Source: Flavobacterium sp. MK4S-17 | GTDB taxonomy: Bacteria; Bacteroidota; Bacteroidia; Flavobacteriales; Flavobacteriaceae | Assembly (NCBI RefSeq): GCF_009848495.1 | Contig: NZ_WWEP01000008.1 | Coordinates: 1 to 64,000 of the forward strand | Direction of reading: 5' to 3' | Length of the DNA: 64,000 nucleotides | Part shown: positions 1-9,552 of the stretch, piece by piece | Numbering within the stretch: position 1 is the stretch's first letter | Layout: each line of letters starts with the position of its first letter | The notes under the pieces: generated by a model | The model's database searches: none | Seen by the model: the letters and a program-made list of their open reading frames with translations, nothing else | What the model was told of the DNA's origin: nothing | Translations under genes and position numbers: made by a program

Positions 1-3000
1 TAAGAGTTATGCTCTTTACAGTCCTTCCGTTTAAATCTGTAATTTCTACCTTATTTATTAAAATAGACTGGCTGTTGCTGATGCTTATTACATTATCAAA
101 CGGATTTGGATAAATTGTAAATCCTGCTTCAAACTCCTCTGTTCCCGCTACCGAAGAACATTTCAGGTACCTTGTACGGCTTGACTGTTGTGTTCCGCAT
201 GATGAGTTGGAATTAAGGAAATATCTTACTACTCCGCTGTTTGTTGTAGAATACCATACTAAAGGTGAAGGCCCTGAAGCCAATGCCACTGTTCCTGCCT
301 CATTGGTTATAGTAATATAATCTGAACTTACAGAACTGGAGAAAGTATATTGCCTGTTAGGTATAATATTAACTTTTGAGAATTCTCCTGCCCATGAGTT
401 ATTAGCAATAACTTCATTATTGCCCGTACATGCCGGCGTAAAGGTGTTTTCAGGATACAGGCCATAACTTGCCCCGTTACAGTTAAAGGAAGCGTTTGTG
501 GTAAAGCTGCCGCCTGAAACCCAACTGCCCGCTGTAGTACCACATATAGAGCGTATCCAGAAATAATAAGTAGTATTGCTGCTAAGTGAGTTGATTATAA
601 TAGCTGAGTCTTCTGCAATATTGCCTGTCAGTACAACATCATCAAGCGGAGCAGTATTGGTTTGCGATGTATAAAACTGGTATCCTGTAGATGGCAAGCT
701 GGCAGGTTCAGTCCATGAAAGCGTTACAGAATTTGAAGTAATATTGCTTACAGTTAATGCGGAAGGCGAAGCGCAGGCTGTAGAGCCACCTGAAGCACAT
801 TTAATATATTTTGACCTGTTTGAGTTTTGGAAGCCGCAAAACGCATTACTATGGATATAATAGCGTATAGTACCAGTGTTGTTGCCGGATGACCATACAA
901 ACGGAGTTTGCCCTACACCATATATTTGTGAACCTGATGCATTTGTTATAGTAATAAAGTCTGTGCTTACAGAACTGGTAAATGTATATTGTTTATTACT
1001 TTGAATGGCAACTTCGGTATATTCGCTGGCCCAGGCATCATTCGCTATTAGTTCGTTACTGCCTGTACAATTTGGCATAAATGTAAACTCAGGATATTGC
1101 CCATAAATGTCTTCTGTACATCCTGTTGGTGGTGTAACAGGTGTTGTAAATGATGCTTTAACAGAGTTGACACTATAAGAAGGCCCGGCACATACCTGGC
1201 GCACATAAACATCATAATTTGTATTTCCTGTAAGCCCGGTAAGCAGCTTTGGAGAGCTTGTTGCGGTTACAATGGTTCCACCACTGCCTGCAATATTACC
1301 TGAGCCCGGGGTAAAGCCTGTAGGGCCGTATTCAATAATAAAGTTATTACCGCCGGATGTAAAGCTAACACTTGCAGATGTAGCTGATTGTGGTGTGGCT
1401 GCAACTGCTGTTGGTGCATTACAGGTAATATTGGCTTCAACTACACTAATATCATCCAGGTACAAACGGTTTTCATCAGCATATGAATAGGCCTGGAAAC
1501 CGAAATAATATACTCCTGTGGATGGTGGCGTAAAATAAATCTGGCCATATGAAGCATACCCCTGGTTAATTTGGCTGTGGTCGGCCAAAACTGTGGTCAT
1601 TGATTCTGCATTAGGTAAATTACCATAGTATACCTTAAGTTTTTCTGTATCAGTGCTGCTATTATTACCGTATCTATATGTTATTTTATACATAGTACCG
1701 GCGTTCAAGTTTATACCTTTGGTAATAAAGTAGGTGTTGGCATTGGTAAATATACTGGCAGTATAACGCAAAGCTATAGATGTAAATCCGCTTCCGGGAT
1801 TATAAGCTGTTACCCAACTATTATTACCTGTGGGCGTTACTATTTTTGTACAAACCGGTGCCGAGGGTAAAACCGCGGTTTCAAAGTCCTCTGTATAAGG
1901 TACTGAAACCGGTGCGCAATAGGTACCTAAAGTTGTAAAGGTGGTTAAAATATTAGCACTAAAAGTTACAGGACTACATGCCCTTCTCACATATACATCA
2001 TAAGTAACACCTTCCATTAAATTTTCAATTTCAAAAAGTGTAGGGGTTGATGAACCTACATATTCTAATGTACCTTCACCGGCAGTACTTCCTGTTCCCG
2101 GTGTAAAGCCTTGCGGGCCATACTCTAAATATATAGAGCCATAAGGATTGCCGGATATGTAAACTGTTGCAGAAAAATTTTCCGGTTCAACTGTTATATC
2201 AGTAATTGCGGTACATGCCGGAGGCGTTGTGAAATTTAATTTTTGTGAGTTAAGGCTTACAAATGGGCTCATACACACACGGCGAACGTACAAATCATAA
2301 GATGTCTCCGGAGTAAGGTTTTCAATTATGGTAGTTGAACTGGTGGATGTAACTGTTATAATTGTGCCATTTACACCTGCTGTTGTCCCTGTACCGGGAT
2401 TAAACCCTACCGGGCCATATTCAATAATCAAATAATTTCCGTTTGATGATGCGCCGCCATGATACAGCCTTATCCAGTTATTGCTAAGGTACTCCAAGCT
2501 TACAGCAGAAGGCGCAGGGCAGGTATATAAGTTAATTACAACATCGTCTATATAAAGGTCACCATTGTTTGCTGTTGAAAAGGCTTCAAAACCAAAATAA
2601 TAAACACCACTGGTTTCAGGTACAAAGTATTCAGTATTGGTTTGTGCCTGGGTATTTATTATATTCTCATAAGTAGCAATGGTTTCTGTCATGCCTGCCA
2701 CAGTTTGAGATGTTCCTGCCCATATCCTTAGTTTTTCAGGATAGCTTACACCCACCCATGATTTATAATTTATATAATAGGTTTGGCCGGCAGTAAGGTT
2801 TACACCATTAGTAAAAAACCAGGCTTGGTCGGCTACTGTGCCGCTACCATGGTAAATGTTTAAAACATCATTATCGGTAGCTACTATATACTTGGTTACC
2901 CAGCCAGTCCCCTCGCCAACTGTTTCTTCTTTGGTACACTCCGGCATATAAGGCTGCGCAGAATCAAAGTTTATGGTATAGGGCAGGCTTGAAGGTGGGC

Positions 3001-4204
3001 ACGGTGGAGCCTCCGGGGTTGTAAAGGTTATTTTTTCAGTAAACTCGCTGTTAACAGGATTATCTATAGTGCCTCCGCATTTTCTTCTGGCATAAACATC
3101 ATAAGTAACTCCCGGCTGAAGATTATTGGCAGTAAAAGTATAATTGTTTGCATTGTTTAATATTGGTACTGCTACTGAAGGAGATACAAAAGGAGTGAAA
3201 CCTTCCAGGCCCAACACTAACTGAAATTCGCCAGGAGTGTTGAATGTAACTTCAAATCTTGCCGAATTATGTGTTATATTGGTAATGTTTATGCCTGTTG
3301 GGGCAGGGTCGCAAGGAAGCACCTCTACCCTGATATTGTCAAGCATAATGCTGGAGTTAAAGTTTTCATTTGAATATCCATTGAACCCTAAATAAAAAGT
3401 ACCTGTTTCTGTTGCGGTATAAAAGATATCATTTAAGGTAACATCCTGCGTAATGATGTTATTATGGTCTGCTATTACAGTATTCATTACGCTATGGTCG
3501 GGAGCCCTGTCAAGGGCTACTTTCATTTTTTCTTGGCTGGTGCCTGAATTAGCATAATAATAGCTTATATGATATATAGTGCCTGCAACCATGTCTATGC
3601 CCCTGGTAATAAACCAGGCATTGCCGGCACCTCCCTGGTTGTTAATAGTATTATAATTAGCTACATCACTTCCAAATACTGTAGAATAGGTTACAGACCA
3701 ATTTGAATTTATGTTAGGCTGCTGTACAACGTTACAACTACCAAAAGTTGAGCCTGATTGAAAAAATTCAAAAAAGCTGTTAGCAGCAAGGTTAACCGGG
3801 CCACAGGCAGCCGTGCGGAATGTTAACCTTGCGGTATTGGTACTAAAAGTAGTACCATTGCACACGCGGCGCACATAAACATCATAAGTTGTAGCTGATG
3901 TTAATTCGGTTAGTTCGGGTAAATTGTTTTGTGTGGTAATTATTGTACCATTGGTGCCTGCTGTTGCACCCGTGCCCGGAATAAAATTAAGTGGGCCGTA
4001 TTCAACAATAAAATCGGAACCCTGCGAATTGAATGTTATGGTAGCATTATATTCTGTTGCTTTTACCAGTGCTATCCCGGTAGGGGCATCACATTGGGCA
4101 AGGCCGCTTGTGGCATAAAATAATGCTGTAAAAAAAAATAAAATCTGTAGTGCACTGCTTTTTTTTGCAAGACAGATTTTTGCTGCTAAGTAGTTGTAGC
4201 TCAT
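1..4204 (-). CDS. Giant modular T9SS-secreted adhesin (FN3 and jelly-roll modules), 3' end cut by window edge
   Basis: The reading frame is open from an ATG at 4204 to the left edge (about 1,400 codons) and lacks only its last residues. It begins with a long signal peptide ending near LAQ (residue 35). About six fibronectin-III-like repeats follow, near residues 36-130, 294-395, 562-655, 664-755, 927-1020 and 1142-1235; several carry the motif YDVYVRR-C. Three modules resembling cleaved-adhesin/choice-of-anchor-J domains lie between them (about 133-293, 402-560, 762-925; each has a G-Y-FGF strand pattern). A further module is present twice (1029-1140 and 1239-1348). Near the edge the motif IYPNPF followed by a DLNGR strand marks a type A T9SS sorting domain, so the protein should cross the outer membrane by T9SS and stay on the surface or be released. 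A TATATTTG -7-like box lies at 4250-4257 on the minus strand, without a clear TTG partner. The ligand cannot be told from sequence. Confidence 0.9.
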   Translation of the reverse strand, partial: MSYNYLAAKICLAKKSSALQILFFFTALFYATSGLAQCDAPTGIALVKATEYNATITFNSQGSDFIVEYGPLNFIPGTGATAGTNGTIITTQNNLPELTELTSATTYDVYVRRVCNGTTFSTNTARLTFRTAACGPVNLAANSFFEFFQSGSTFGSCNVVQQPNINSNWSVTYSTVFGSDVANYNTINNQGGAGNAWFITRGIDMVAGTIYHISYYYANSGTSQEKMKVALDRAPDHSVMNTVIADHNNIITQDVTLNDIFYTATETGTFYLGFNGYSNENFNSSIMLDNIRVEVLPCDPAPTGINITNITHNSARFEVTFNTPGEFQLVLGLEGFTPFVSPSVAVPILNNANNYTFTANNLQPGVTYDVYARRKCGGTIDNPVNSEFTEKITFTTPEAPPCPPSSLPYTINFDSAQPYMPECTKEETVGEGTGWVTKYIVATDNDVLNIYHGSGTVADQAWFFTNGVNLTAGQTYYINYKSWVGVSYPEKLRIWAGTSQTVAGMTETIATYENIINTQAQTNTEYFVPETSGVYYFGFEAFSTANNGDLYIDDVVINLYTCPAPSAVSLEYLSNNWIRLYHGGASSNGNYLIIEYGPVGFNPGTGTTAGVNGTIITVTSTSSTTIIENLTPETSYDLYVRRVCMSPFVSLNSQKLNFTTPPACTAITDITVEPENFSATVYISGNPYGSIYLEYGPQGFTPGTGSTAGEGTLEYVGSSTPTLFEIENLMEGVTYDVYVRRACSPVTFSANILTTFTTLGTYCAPVSVPYTEDFETAVLPSAPVCTKIVTPTGNNSWVTAYNPGSGFTSIALRYTASIFTNANTYFITKGINLNAGTMYKITYRYGNNSSTDTEKLKVYYGNLPNAESMTTVLADHSQINQGYASYGQIYFTPPSTGVYYFGFQAYSYADENRLYLDDISVVEANITCNAPTAVAATPQSATSASVSFTSGGNNFIIEYGPTGFTPGSGNIAGSGGTIVTATSSPKLLTGLTGNTNYDVYVRQVCAGPSYSVNSVKASFTTPVTPPTGCTEDIYGQYPEFTFMPNCTGSNELIANDAWASEYTEVAIQSNKQYTFTSSVSTDFITITNASGSQIYGVGQTPFVWSSGNNTGTIRYYIHSNAFCGFQNSNRSKYIKCASGGSTACASPSALTVSNITSNSVTLSWTEPASLPSTGYQFYTSQTNTAPLDDVVLTGNIAEDSAIIINSLSSNTTYYFWIRSICGTTAGSWVSGGSFTTNASFNCNGASYGLYPENTFTPACTGNNEVIANNSWAGEFSKVNIIPNRQYTFSSSVSSDYITITNEAGTVALASGPSPLVWYSTTNSGVVRYFLNSNSSCGTQQSSRTRYLKCSSVAGTEEFEAGFTIYPNPFDNVISISNSQSILINKVEITDLNGRTVKSITL
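158..481 (-). repeat. Internal module duplication, copy 2 (adhesin)
   Basis: This is the second copy of the module described at 796-1120. It runs from a conserved Cys (CNGASYGLYPE) to RYLKCSS, just before the sorting domain. The lengths are nearly equal (324 and 325 bases) and the cysteines are conserved at both ends, so the module is probably a disulfide-closed beta domain. That last point is inference. Confidence 0.7.
796..1120 (-). repeat. Internal module duplication, copy 1 (adhesin)
   Basis: This stretch encodes a roughly 108-residue module that starts with a cysteine, has the pattern YG-YPE-TF-P-CTG-NE, and ends KYIKCAS. The same module recurs at 158-481 with many identical residues (YTFTSSVSTDFITITN here, YTFSSSVSSDYITITN there). 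The two copies are separated by one fibronectin-III repeat, which suggests duplication of a two-domain unit. I do not recognise the module as a named family. Confidence 0.75.
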
Positions 4205-4361
4205 AAGCTTCTTTTTGGGAGGTTAATTGTAAGTTGGTTTTATGGAAGCCAAATATAGAAATTATTTTAACATGTATTCCGACAAATATATGTTATCTTA
4301 ATTTTAAATTTGGGTTTTATAATTATTAAAATTATAGGATTTATTAAGCTTGGATTTTAAG

Positions 4362-5144
4362 TCAAAAATCCATTTTTTCTGCTTCATATTTATTGTCAAG
4401 AATATTTTGAAGCACCGCAGGGTTGGAATTGGTATAAAATACCTGCCGGCCTTTTTTTCCGGATTTGTTTAACAGCTTATATTCTTCAAGTACTTTTTGT
4501 GTTTGTTTGGCCACCGCCTCTCCGGAATCAATTATTTTAATACTGTCAGGGAGTATTTTTTTTATCTGCGGTACAAGATAAGGATAATGGCTGCAGCCAA
4601 GCACCAGGTAATCTATATTGGCTTTAATCATAGGGGTTAAGTATTCCCCAAGCAAATTAGTCATTTCGGCAGATTCCAGTTTGCCATCCTCTATAAGGCT
4701 TACAAGCCCAAAGCCCACCTGTTCTATAATATTGATATTAGAATAAGTGAGTACAGCTTTATGGAATAGTTCACTGTTAAGTGTGCCTTTTGTAGCCAGT
4801 ATACCTATAGTTTGCGTTTTAGTACGCATGGCTGCCGGTTTAATTGCCGGCTCAATGCCAATAAAGGGCACACTATATTTACTACGTAGTTCTTTTATAG
4901 CATTTGTTGTGGCAGTATTGCAGGCCACAACAATTATTTTGCAGTTTTGCTCCAGTAAAAATTCGGTGTTTTTAAAGCTTAATTCAATAATCTCCTCTTT
5001 GGTTTTCTGCCCGTAGGGGGCATTCCTGCTATCGGCAAGGTAAATGGTATCTTCATCGGGAAGGAGGCTGTGTATTTCTTTCCAAATAGAAGTGCCGCCC
5101 ACACCCGAATCGAATAAACCTATGGGATTACTGCTTTTATCCAT
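4362..5144 (-). CDS. murI: Glutamate racemase
   Basis: This enzyme converts L-glutamate to D-glutamate for peptidoglycan synthesis in the cytoplasm. The 260-residue length is normal for the family. Visible landmarks are the N-terminal GLFDSGVGG, the first catalytic cysteine C75 in VACNTATT and the second, C184, in LGCSHYPYL, so both acid/base cysteines of the cofactor-independent mechanism are present. The ATG start at 5144 places GLFDSGVGG nine residues in, as is usual. It is the last gene of a minus-strand envelope cluster. A strong terminator (5161-5191) separates it from the OmpH genes, so it probably also has its own promoter in the short gap or depends on read-through. Confidence 0.96.
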   Translation of the reverse strand: MDKSSNPIGLFDSGVGGTSIWKEIHSLLPDEDTIYLADSRNAPYGQKTKEEIIELSFKNTEFLLEQNCKIIVVACNTATTNAIKELRSKYSVPFIGIEPAIKPAAMRTKTQTIGILATKGTLNSELFHKAVLTYSNINIIEQVGFGLVSLIEDGKLESAEMTNLLGEYLTPMIKANIDYLVLGCSHYPYLVPQIKKILPDSIKIIDSGEAVAKQTQKVLEEYKLLNKSGKKGRQVFYTNSNPAVLQNILDNKYEAEKMDF

Positions 5145-5160
5145 TGCAGCAAATATAATA

Positions 5161-5191
5161 AAAAACGGCTCTTGAATAAGAGCCGTTTTTT
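5161..5191 (-). terminator. Intrinsic terminator after skp/ompH
   Basis: A perfect 13-bp inverted repeat (arms AAAAACGGCTCTT and its complement) surrounds a 4-base GAAT loop, with T-runs on both strands. It follows the skp-like gene (ending at 5212) on the minus strand and sits just upstream of murI. Confidence 0.9.
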
Positions 5192-5211
5192 GTATGTTAT
5201 TATATCGGGAA

Positions 5212-5724
5212 TTAAAATCCTAATTCTTTTTTAACGTCAGCCATTAAATCCGGGCCGTCTGCTACAAGTACTCCGCTGCCCACAGTAGAGTCAAGCACAT
5301 ACTGGTATCCTTTTGCTTTTGCCACTTTTTTAATTGCAGCTATAGATTTCTCCATGATAGGCTTAACAATATCCTCTTGTTTTTGCTGAAGCTCTTTTGA
5401 AGCATTTTGCTGGTATAGTTGTATCCTTTGCTGTAAATCCTGTACTTCTTTAGAGCGTGTTTCATTTACCGCATCGGTTACTGTAGCTGCTTCCTGGTCA
5501 TATTTTTTTATTTTGTTCCTGTATTCTTCAACCATTGTTGAGTACTCGCTGTCGTAAGACTGTGTAAGCTTTTCAAGCTGGGCTTTAGCTGTTTTCATTT
5601 CCGGCATAGCACTCATAAGTGCCTGTACATCAATATGGGCAACCTTAGCCTGAGCCGATACAGCCTGGCTTGCACCTATAATTAACATTGCAGCAATTAA
5701 TAAAGATTTCAATCGTTTCATCAT
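5212..5724 (-). CDS. OmpH/Skp-family periplasmic chaperone
   Basis: This 170-residue protein has a signal peptide (about 1-25, ending SAQA), then the VAHIDVQALMSAMPE strand typical of OmpH proteins. A long charged, coiled-coil-like middle (about 45-130) and a short C-terminal strand segment (KGYQYVLDSTVGSGVLVADG) complete the Skp fold. Skp-family trimers hold unfolded outer-membrane barrels in the periplasm and pass them to the BAM machine. It lies 13 bases downstream of a second, longer OmpH-like gene and bamA, an arrangement that fits a role in outer-membrane biogenesis. A terminator closes the unit. Confidence 0.93.
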   Translation of the reverse strand: MMKRLKSLLIAAMLIIGASQAVSAQAKVAHIDVQALMSAMPEMKTAKAQLEKLTQSYDSEYSTMVEEYRNKIKKYDQEAATVTDAVNETRSKEVQDLQQRIQLYQQNASKELQQKQEDIVKPIMEKSIAAIKKVAKAKGYQYVLDSTVGSGVLVADGPDLMADVKKELGF

Positions 5725-5737
5725 TTAAGTTATTTAA

Positions 5738-6874
5738 TTAATTTTCGTTTTTGTTTTCTTCGTCCTGTTCTTTTTGTTCTGGCTCTTTATTGGCATTTCT
5801 TTTTTCTTCCCTTGCTTTTTTTGCAGCCTCTCTGTCAGCCAGTATTTTTTGTTTTCTTTCTTCTATCGCTTTTTTTCGCGCGGCAATTTTATCATCCCTA
5901 TCCTGCTTGGCCTGCTCTGCTGCCGCACTCTTGTCAATAGTTTTAAAATCAGTATTGTCAGGGCTGTCGTTTGCAGTAGTTTTACCTTCACGGGCGTTAT
6001 CGCCTTCCTCTGTTTTTCCTCCACCGGTTGTTGCTGCACGGTTTGCTGTTGCAGGAGCATCATCTTCAGAATTAAGGTCGTCCTGTGCCGGTGTATCGTT
6101 ATTATTTTCCGGGACACTGGTGCCATTTCTCCTGGCTTCTCTTTCCTGCCTTAATTTTTCCCTCTTGTCAAGTGCTTCCTGTCTTTTGGCTTCCCTGTCG
6201 GCATTTCGCTGGTCTATTAGCTTTTGTCTTTCGGCCCTTCTCTCTTCAAGTCTTTTCTGCCTGTCCACATACTCAGGGTTAGTTTCCCTTTCTTCTTTTT
6301 CCTCCAGTTCTTCCAGTTTTTTAACTTCTTTGCTGCTTAGTTTTTCACGGTTGGCAGCCCTGGTGAGCCTATTTACAACAAGTTCGCTTATATCATGTTT
6401 TTTTGCAGCAAAAAGCATGGTAAGGTCAGACGATTTATCAAATACAAAATCATATTTCCTCTGCTCAGAAAGGTCTTGGATTATATTAAAAACCTGATCC
6501 TGTATCGGCTTTACCAAAACAGCCTTTTGGCTAATAAGGTCGCCTTTTGGGCCAAACCTTTTCTCCTGGTAGTCCAGCAGGTCTTTTTCCATAAAGGCAA
6601 TTTCCTCTTCACGCTCTTCTAAAAGCTCTTTGGTTAAAAGGCTTTTTTCTGCACTTAGGCTTTCCCTTAATTTATTTATTTCATTCCTCTTAACGTCTAT
6701 CTCCTGCTTCCATTTTTGTGCCTTTTGCTCCAATTGGTTTTTTGAGTCCGCATAATCAGGAACTTTATCAAGAATGTATTCCATATCTATATACGCAATC
6801 TTTAAGCCCCTGGACTGGGCTGTGGCCGCTACGGCTGCAAAAACGGTAAGAAAAACCAAAAAGTATTTTTTCAT
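5738..6874 (-). CDS. OmpH/Skp-like chaperone with long charged tail
   Basis: The reading frame extends upstream into bamA, but I place the start at the ATG at 6874. There the protein opens with a proper signal peptide (MKKYFLVFLT..., cleaved near ATAQ at residue 20) and sits 37 bases after bamA. Residues 25-175 match the OmpH fold (IAYIDMEYILDKVPDY, coiled-coil arms, KYDFVFDKSSDLTMLF). Residues about 176-378 are an unusual tail: Lys/Glu/Arg-rich helices (about 176-250 and 320-365) around an acidic, Asn/Thr/Gly-rich linker (about 251-318). The tail has low complexity and no enzymatic motif. The core should bind unfolded barrels as Skp does; the tail's role is unknown. It lies between bamA and the shorter Skp. 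Confidence 0.9.
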   Translation of the reverse strand: MKKYFLVFLTVFAAVAATAQSRGLKIAYIDMEYILDKVPDYADSKNQLEQKAQKWKQEIDVKRNEINKLRESLSAEKSLLTKELLEEREEEIAFMEKDLLDYQEKRFGPKGDLISQKAVLVKPIQDQVFNIIQDLSEQRKYDFVFDKSSDLTMLFAAKKHDISELVVNRLTRAANREKLSSKEVKKLEELEEKEERETNPEYVDRQKRLEERRAERQKLIDQRNADREAKRQEALDKREKLRQEREARRNGTSVPENNNDTPAQDDLNSEDDAPATANRAATTGGGKTEEGDNAREGKTTANDSPDNTDFKTIDKSAAAEQAKQDRDDKIAARKKAIEERKQKILADREAAKKAREEKRNANKEPEQKEQDEENKNEN

Positions 6875-6911
6875 AACTAATAACGTATTAGAAAATATCA
6901 TGCCAGTTTTT

Positions 6912-9545
6912 TTAAAACTGCTGGCCAATAATAAAGTGCGTTTCCCATCCGTTCTTTTGCGTTTGCCCCGGCAGCGGGTCAAACCCGTGCCCAAAGTCAA
7001 TACCCAGTAAACCAAAGGCAGGCATAAATACCCTTAAGCCAAACCCTGCAGAACGTTTAAGCTGGAATGGGTTATAATTTTTAAACCTGTCGTATGATGC
7101 ACCTGCATCAAGAAATGTTAACGCATATATTGAAGCCTGCGGCTTTAATGTTATTGGGTAACGTAACTCTAACGAGAACTTGTTATAAATTGTTGCACCA
7201 ATCTGTGTGCCATCTGCATCTACCGGTGTTAATGACTGGTTAGGGTAGCCCCTTAGCTGTATAACCTCCCGGCCATCCAGTGCATAGTTGGCAAGTCCGT
7301 CACCACCCAGATAAAACCTTTCAAAAGGTACCAGGCCACGCTCTGAATCATAAGCCCCCATGAAACCAAATTCACCTAACGAGCGCAATACAAGCTTGTC
7401 ATAAATACGGGTATAATTATCGGCCTTAAATTTAACTTTATAATACTCCAGCCAGTTAAACCTTTCCTGGTCCACTTTCGAAGCGTCTGCTGCTGCATCC
7501 CTGTAATCATCTACTACGCTTGGGTTAGGGTTGGATGCCGAAGGCACTTCTGATAAATAGTTGCCGTTTGCATCTTTCAGCTTGTACTCTTTTTTATCGC
7601 CCAGGCTGCCATAATCTACACCATTAACTAGTGAATAAGGGAAGGTTGTCCTGAAGCTTACTGTAAATACCGAACCGTTTGTTGGGTAAATAAAGCCTCC
7701 GTATCTGTTATCCCTTGTCAGCTCAATTGTGTAGGCAAGGTTCCTTGATGTTCCATCTCCAAAGGTAAACAATCCTGTATTATAATTACTTAGCGCATAA
7801 TACTGAAATGTTAACGAGTGGGATAATTTCATAAAATAATCCGGTTCCCTTAACCTTTTTGCTACACCAAACGATACGGATGATATGGTAAAGCTGCGCG
7901 ACCTGTCAACATCCCTGCTCTGGAAGTTATATAAAAACTGTTTACTGTGCGATACTGACGAGAATAGCTGTATCGGCCGTTTTCCTCCAAACCACGGCTC
8001 TGTGAATGAAAGGCTGTAGGTTTGGAAATAGGTGCTACCCTGTAACTGCAACGATAGCTTTTGCCCGTCGCCCATAGGGATTGGCCTGTAGGCTTTTTTA
8101 TTAAAGATGTTCCGGGCTGAGAAGTTGCTGAATGATAAGCCAAGCGTACCAATAAAGCCGCCGCCGCCATAACCACCCTGGAGCTGTATCTGGCTGGAGC
8201 CTTTTTCGGTTACGTGCCATTCCACATCAACGTTTCCTGTAGAAGGGTCGGCATTTTTAACGTCAGGGCGTATAGTTTCAGGGTCAAAGAAACCTAATGC
8301 ACCAAGTTCCCTGATGGTGTTGTAAATTTCTTCCCTGTTCCATCTTTGTCCCGGCCTTGTATTAAGTTCACGGTATATTACATGGTCATTGGTTTTATCA
8401 TTACCCACCACAGTAACATGGTTAAAGTAGGCTATAGGCCCTTCTGAAATCCTTATTTCAAAGTCAATTGTATCATTGGCTGTCCTAACCTCTACAGCAT
8501 TAATGTTAGAAAACAGGTAACCATTATTCTGGTAAAGGTTGGTAAGGTCCTGCCCGTCTGGTTTGGTAGGGTCGGCAATCCTTTTTTGAAGCATTACACC
8601 ATTATATACCTCACCTTTTTTAATACCCAATACCTGGTTAAGCTGCTGGTTGTTATATACAGAGTTTCCTAAAAAGCGTATATCGCCAAAGTAATATTTG
8701 CGGCCTTCTTCAACCTTTATGTCAATAGCTACTGTATTCTTTTTAGGGTTATATACTACGGTGTCAGATAGTACACGTGCGTCGCGATAGCCTTTTTCTT
8801 TGTATTTATTTATAATGTTATTGAGGTCTTCTTTGTATTTATCAGCAATAAATTTGGAAGGCTTAAAAATGCGCAGAGGGTTAAGGAAGCTTTTTTCCTT
8901 GGTTTTTTTCATGGCTTTCCTTAATTGTCCGTCAGTCAGTTGGGAATTGCCTTCAAAGTCAATGCTGCTTATCCTTACTTTTTTGCCTTTATCAATATTA
9001 ACCACCATTTTTACGGTATTAGTACTGTCAGGAATTACATTAATGGCTACTTTGGTATTGTAATAGCCATCCTTTTTATATTTGTTTTCTATATAATTCC
9101 TAGTAGTGGTAATAAGGTTTTCATTAACCACTTTGCCCAGGGTAAGCTGGGTATCTTTTATAAGGCCCTCGCGTTTTCCCTTTCTTACACCCTGAATTTT
9201 TACATCGCTTAATTTCGGCAGCTCATTTATGCTTAATTCAAGATAAATACTGTCGCCCTCAATTTTTGTAGCATAAAAATTTATGTCATTAAAAAGCCCC
9301 AGTTTCCATAACTTTTTAATGGCTATACTTATTTCCTCACCGGGCACGTGTATTACCTGGCCTTTTTCAAGGCCTGTAAAAGTAATAACGGTTTGCTCGT
9401 TATAACTCATTTTGCCTGATACGGTAATGTCGGCAAGTATATATTCTTTTCCGGCTTCAAGCCCTCCGTTTTCCTGAGCTTTGGCAACATTTGCTGCGCC
9501 TAGCAATATAATACTGAAAAATAATGTAATACTTCTTTGAAGCAT
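6912..9545 (-). CDS. bamA: BamA, outer-membrane protein assembly factor
   Basis: BamA inserts beta-barrel proteins into the outer membrane. I use the ATG at 9545 because it gives a standard signal peptide (MLQRSITLFFSIILLG..., cleaved near AKAQ) and a start 7 bases after uppS; an upstream extension would overlap uppS. The 877-residue product has POTRA repeats in roughly the first 420 residues (for example VRISSIDFEGNSQLTDGQLRKAM) and a 16-stranded-barrel region after the GGYGGGGFIGTLGLSFSN strand. The L6 signature RGY is near residue 765, and the protein ends in phenylalanine (IIGQQF), a usual barrel terminus. A loop of about 70 residues in the barrel (around DKKEYKLKDANGNY to WLEYYKVKF) is longer than in proteobacteria but, from memory, usual in this class. 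Confidence 0.96.
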   Translation of the reverse strand: MLQRSITLFFSIILLGAANVAKAQENGGLEAGKEYILADITVSGKMSYNEQTVITFTGLEKGQVIHVPGEEISIAIKKLWKLGLFNDINFYATKIEGDSIYLELSINELPKLSDVKIQGVRKGKREGLIKDTQLTLGKVVNENLITTTRNYIENKYKKDGYYNTKVAINVIPDSTNTVKMVVNIDKGKKVRISSIDFEGNSQLTDGQLRKAMKKTKEKSFLNPLRIFKPSKFIADKYKEDLNNIINKYKEKGYRDARVLSDTVVYNPKKNTVAIDIKVEEGRKYYFGDIRFLGNSVYNNQQLNQVLGIKKGEVYNGVMLQKRIADPTKPDGQDLTNLYQNNGYLFSNINAVEVRTANDTIDFEIRISEGPIAYFNHVTVVGNDKTNDHVIYRELNTRPGQRWNREEIYNTIRELGALGFFDPETIRPDVKNADPSTGNVDVEWHVTEKGSSQIQLQGGYGGGGFIGTLGLSFSNFSARNIFNKKAYRPIPMGDGQKLSLQLQGSTYFQTYSLSFTEPWFGGKRPIQLFSSVSHSKQFLYNFQSRDVDRSRSFTISSVSFGVAKRLREPDYFMKLSHSLTFQYYALSNYNTGLFTFGDGTSRNLAYTIELTRDNRYGGFIYPTNGSVFTVSFRTTFPYSLVNGVDYGSLGDKKEYKLKDANGNYLSEVPSASNPNPSVVDDYRDAAADASKVDQERFNWLEYYKVKFKADNYTRIYDKLVLRSLGEFGFMGAYDSERGLVPFERFYLGGDGLANYALDGREVIQLRGYPNQSLTPVDADGTQIGATIYNKFSLELRYPITLKPQASIYALTFLDAGASYDRFKNYNPFQLKRSAGFGLRVFMPAFGLLGIDFGHGFDPLPGQTQKNGWETHFIIGQQF

Positions 9546-9552
9546 TAGTGGT

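Noticed and set aside
1190..3890. Regularly spaced similar sequences that could suggest a CRISPR array
   Set aside because: They are about 300-800 bases apart and encode repeated FN3 motifs; there are no short spacers or cas genes.
5751..6497. Long plus-strand frame opposite the OmpH-like gene
   Set aside because: It is the reverse complement of Lys/Glu-rich coiled-coil codons, giving a Ser/Phe/Leu-rich product with no known features.
6875..7015. N-terminal extension of the OmpH-like protein
   Set aside because: It would overlap bamA and hide a good signal peptide at 6874.
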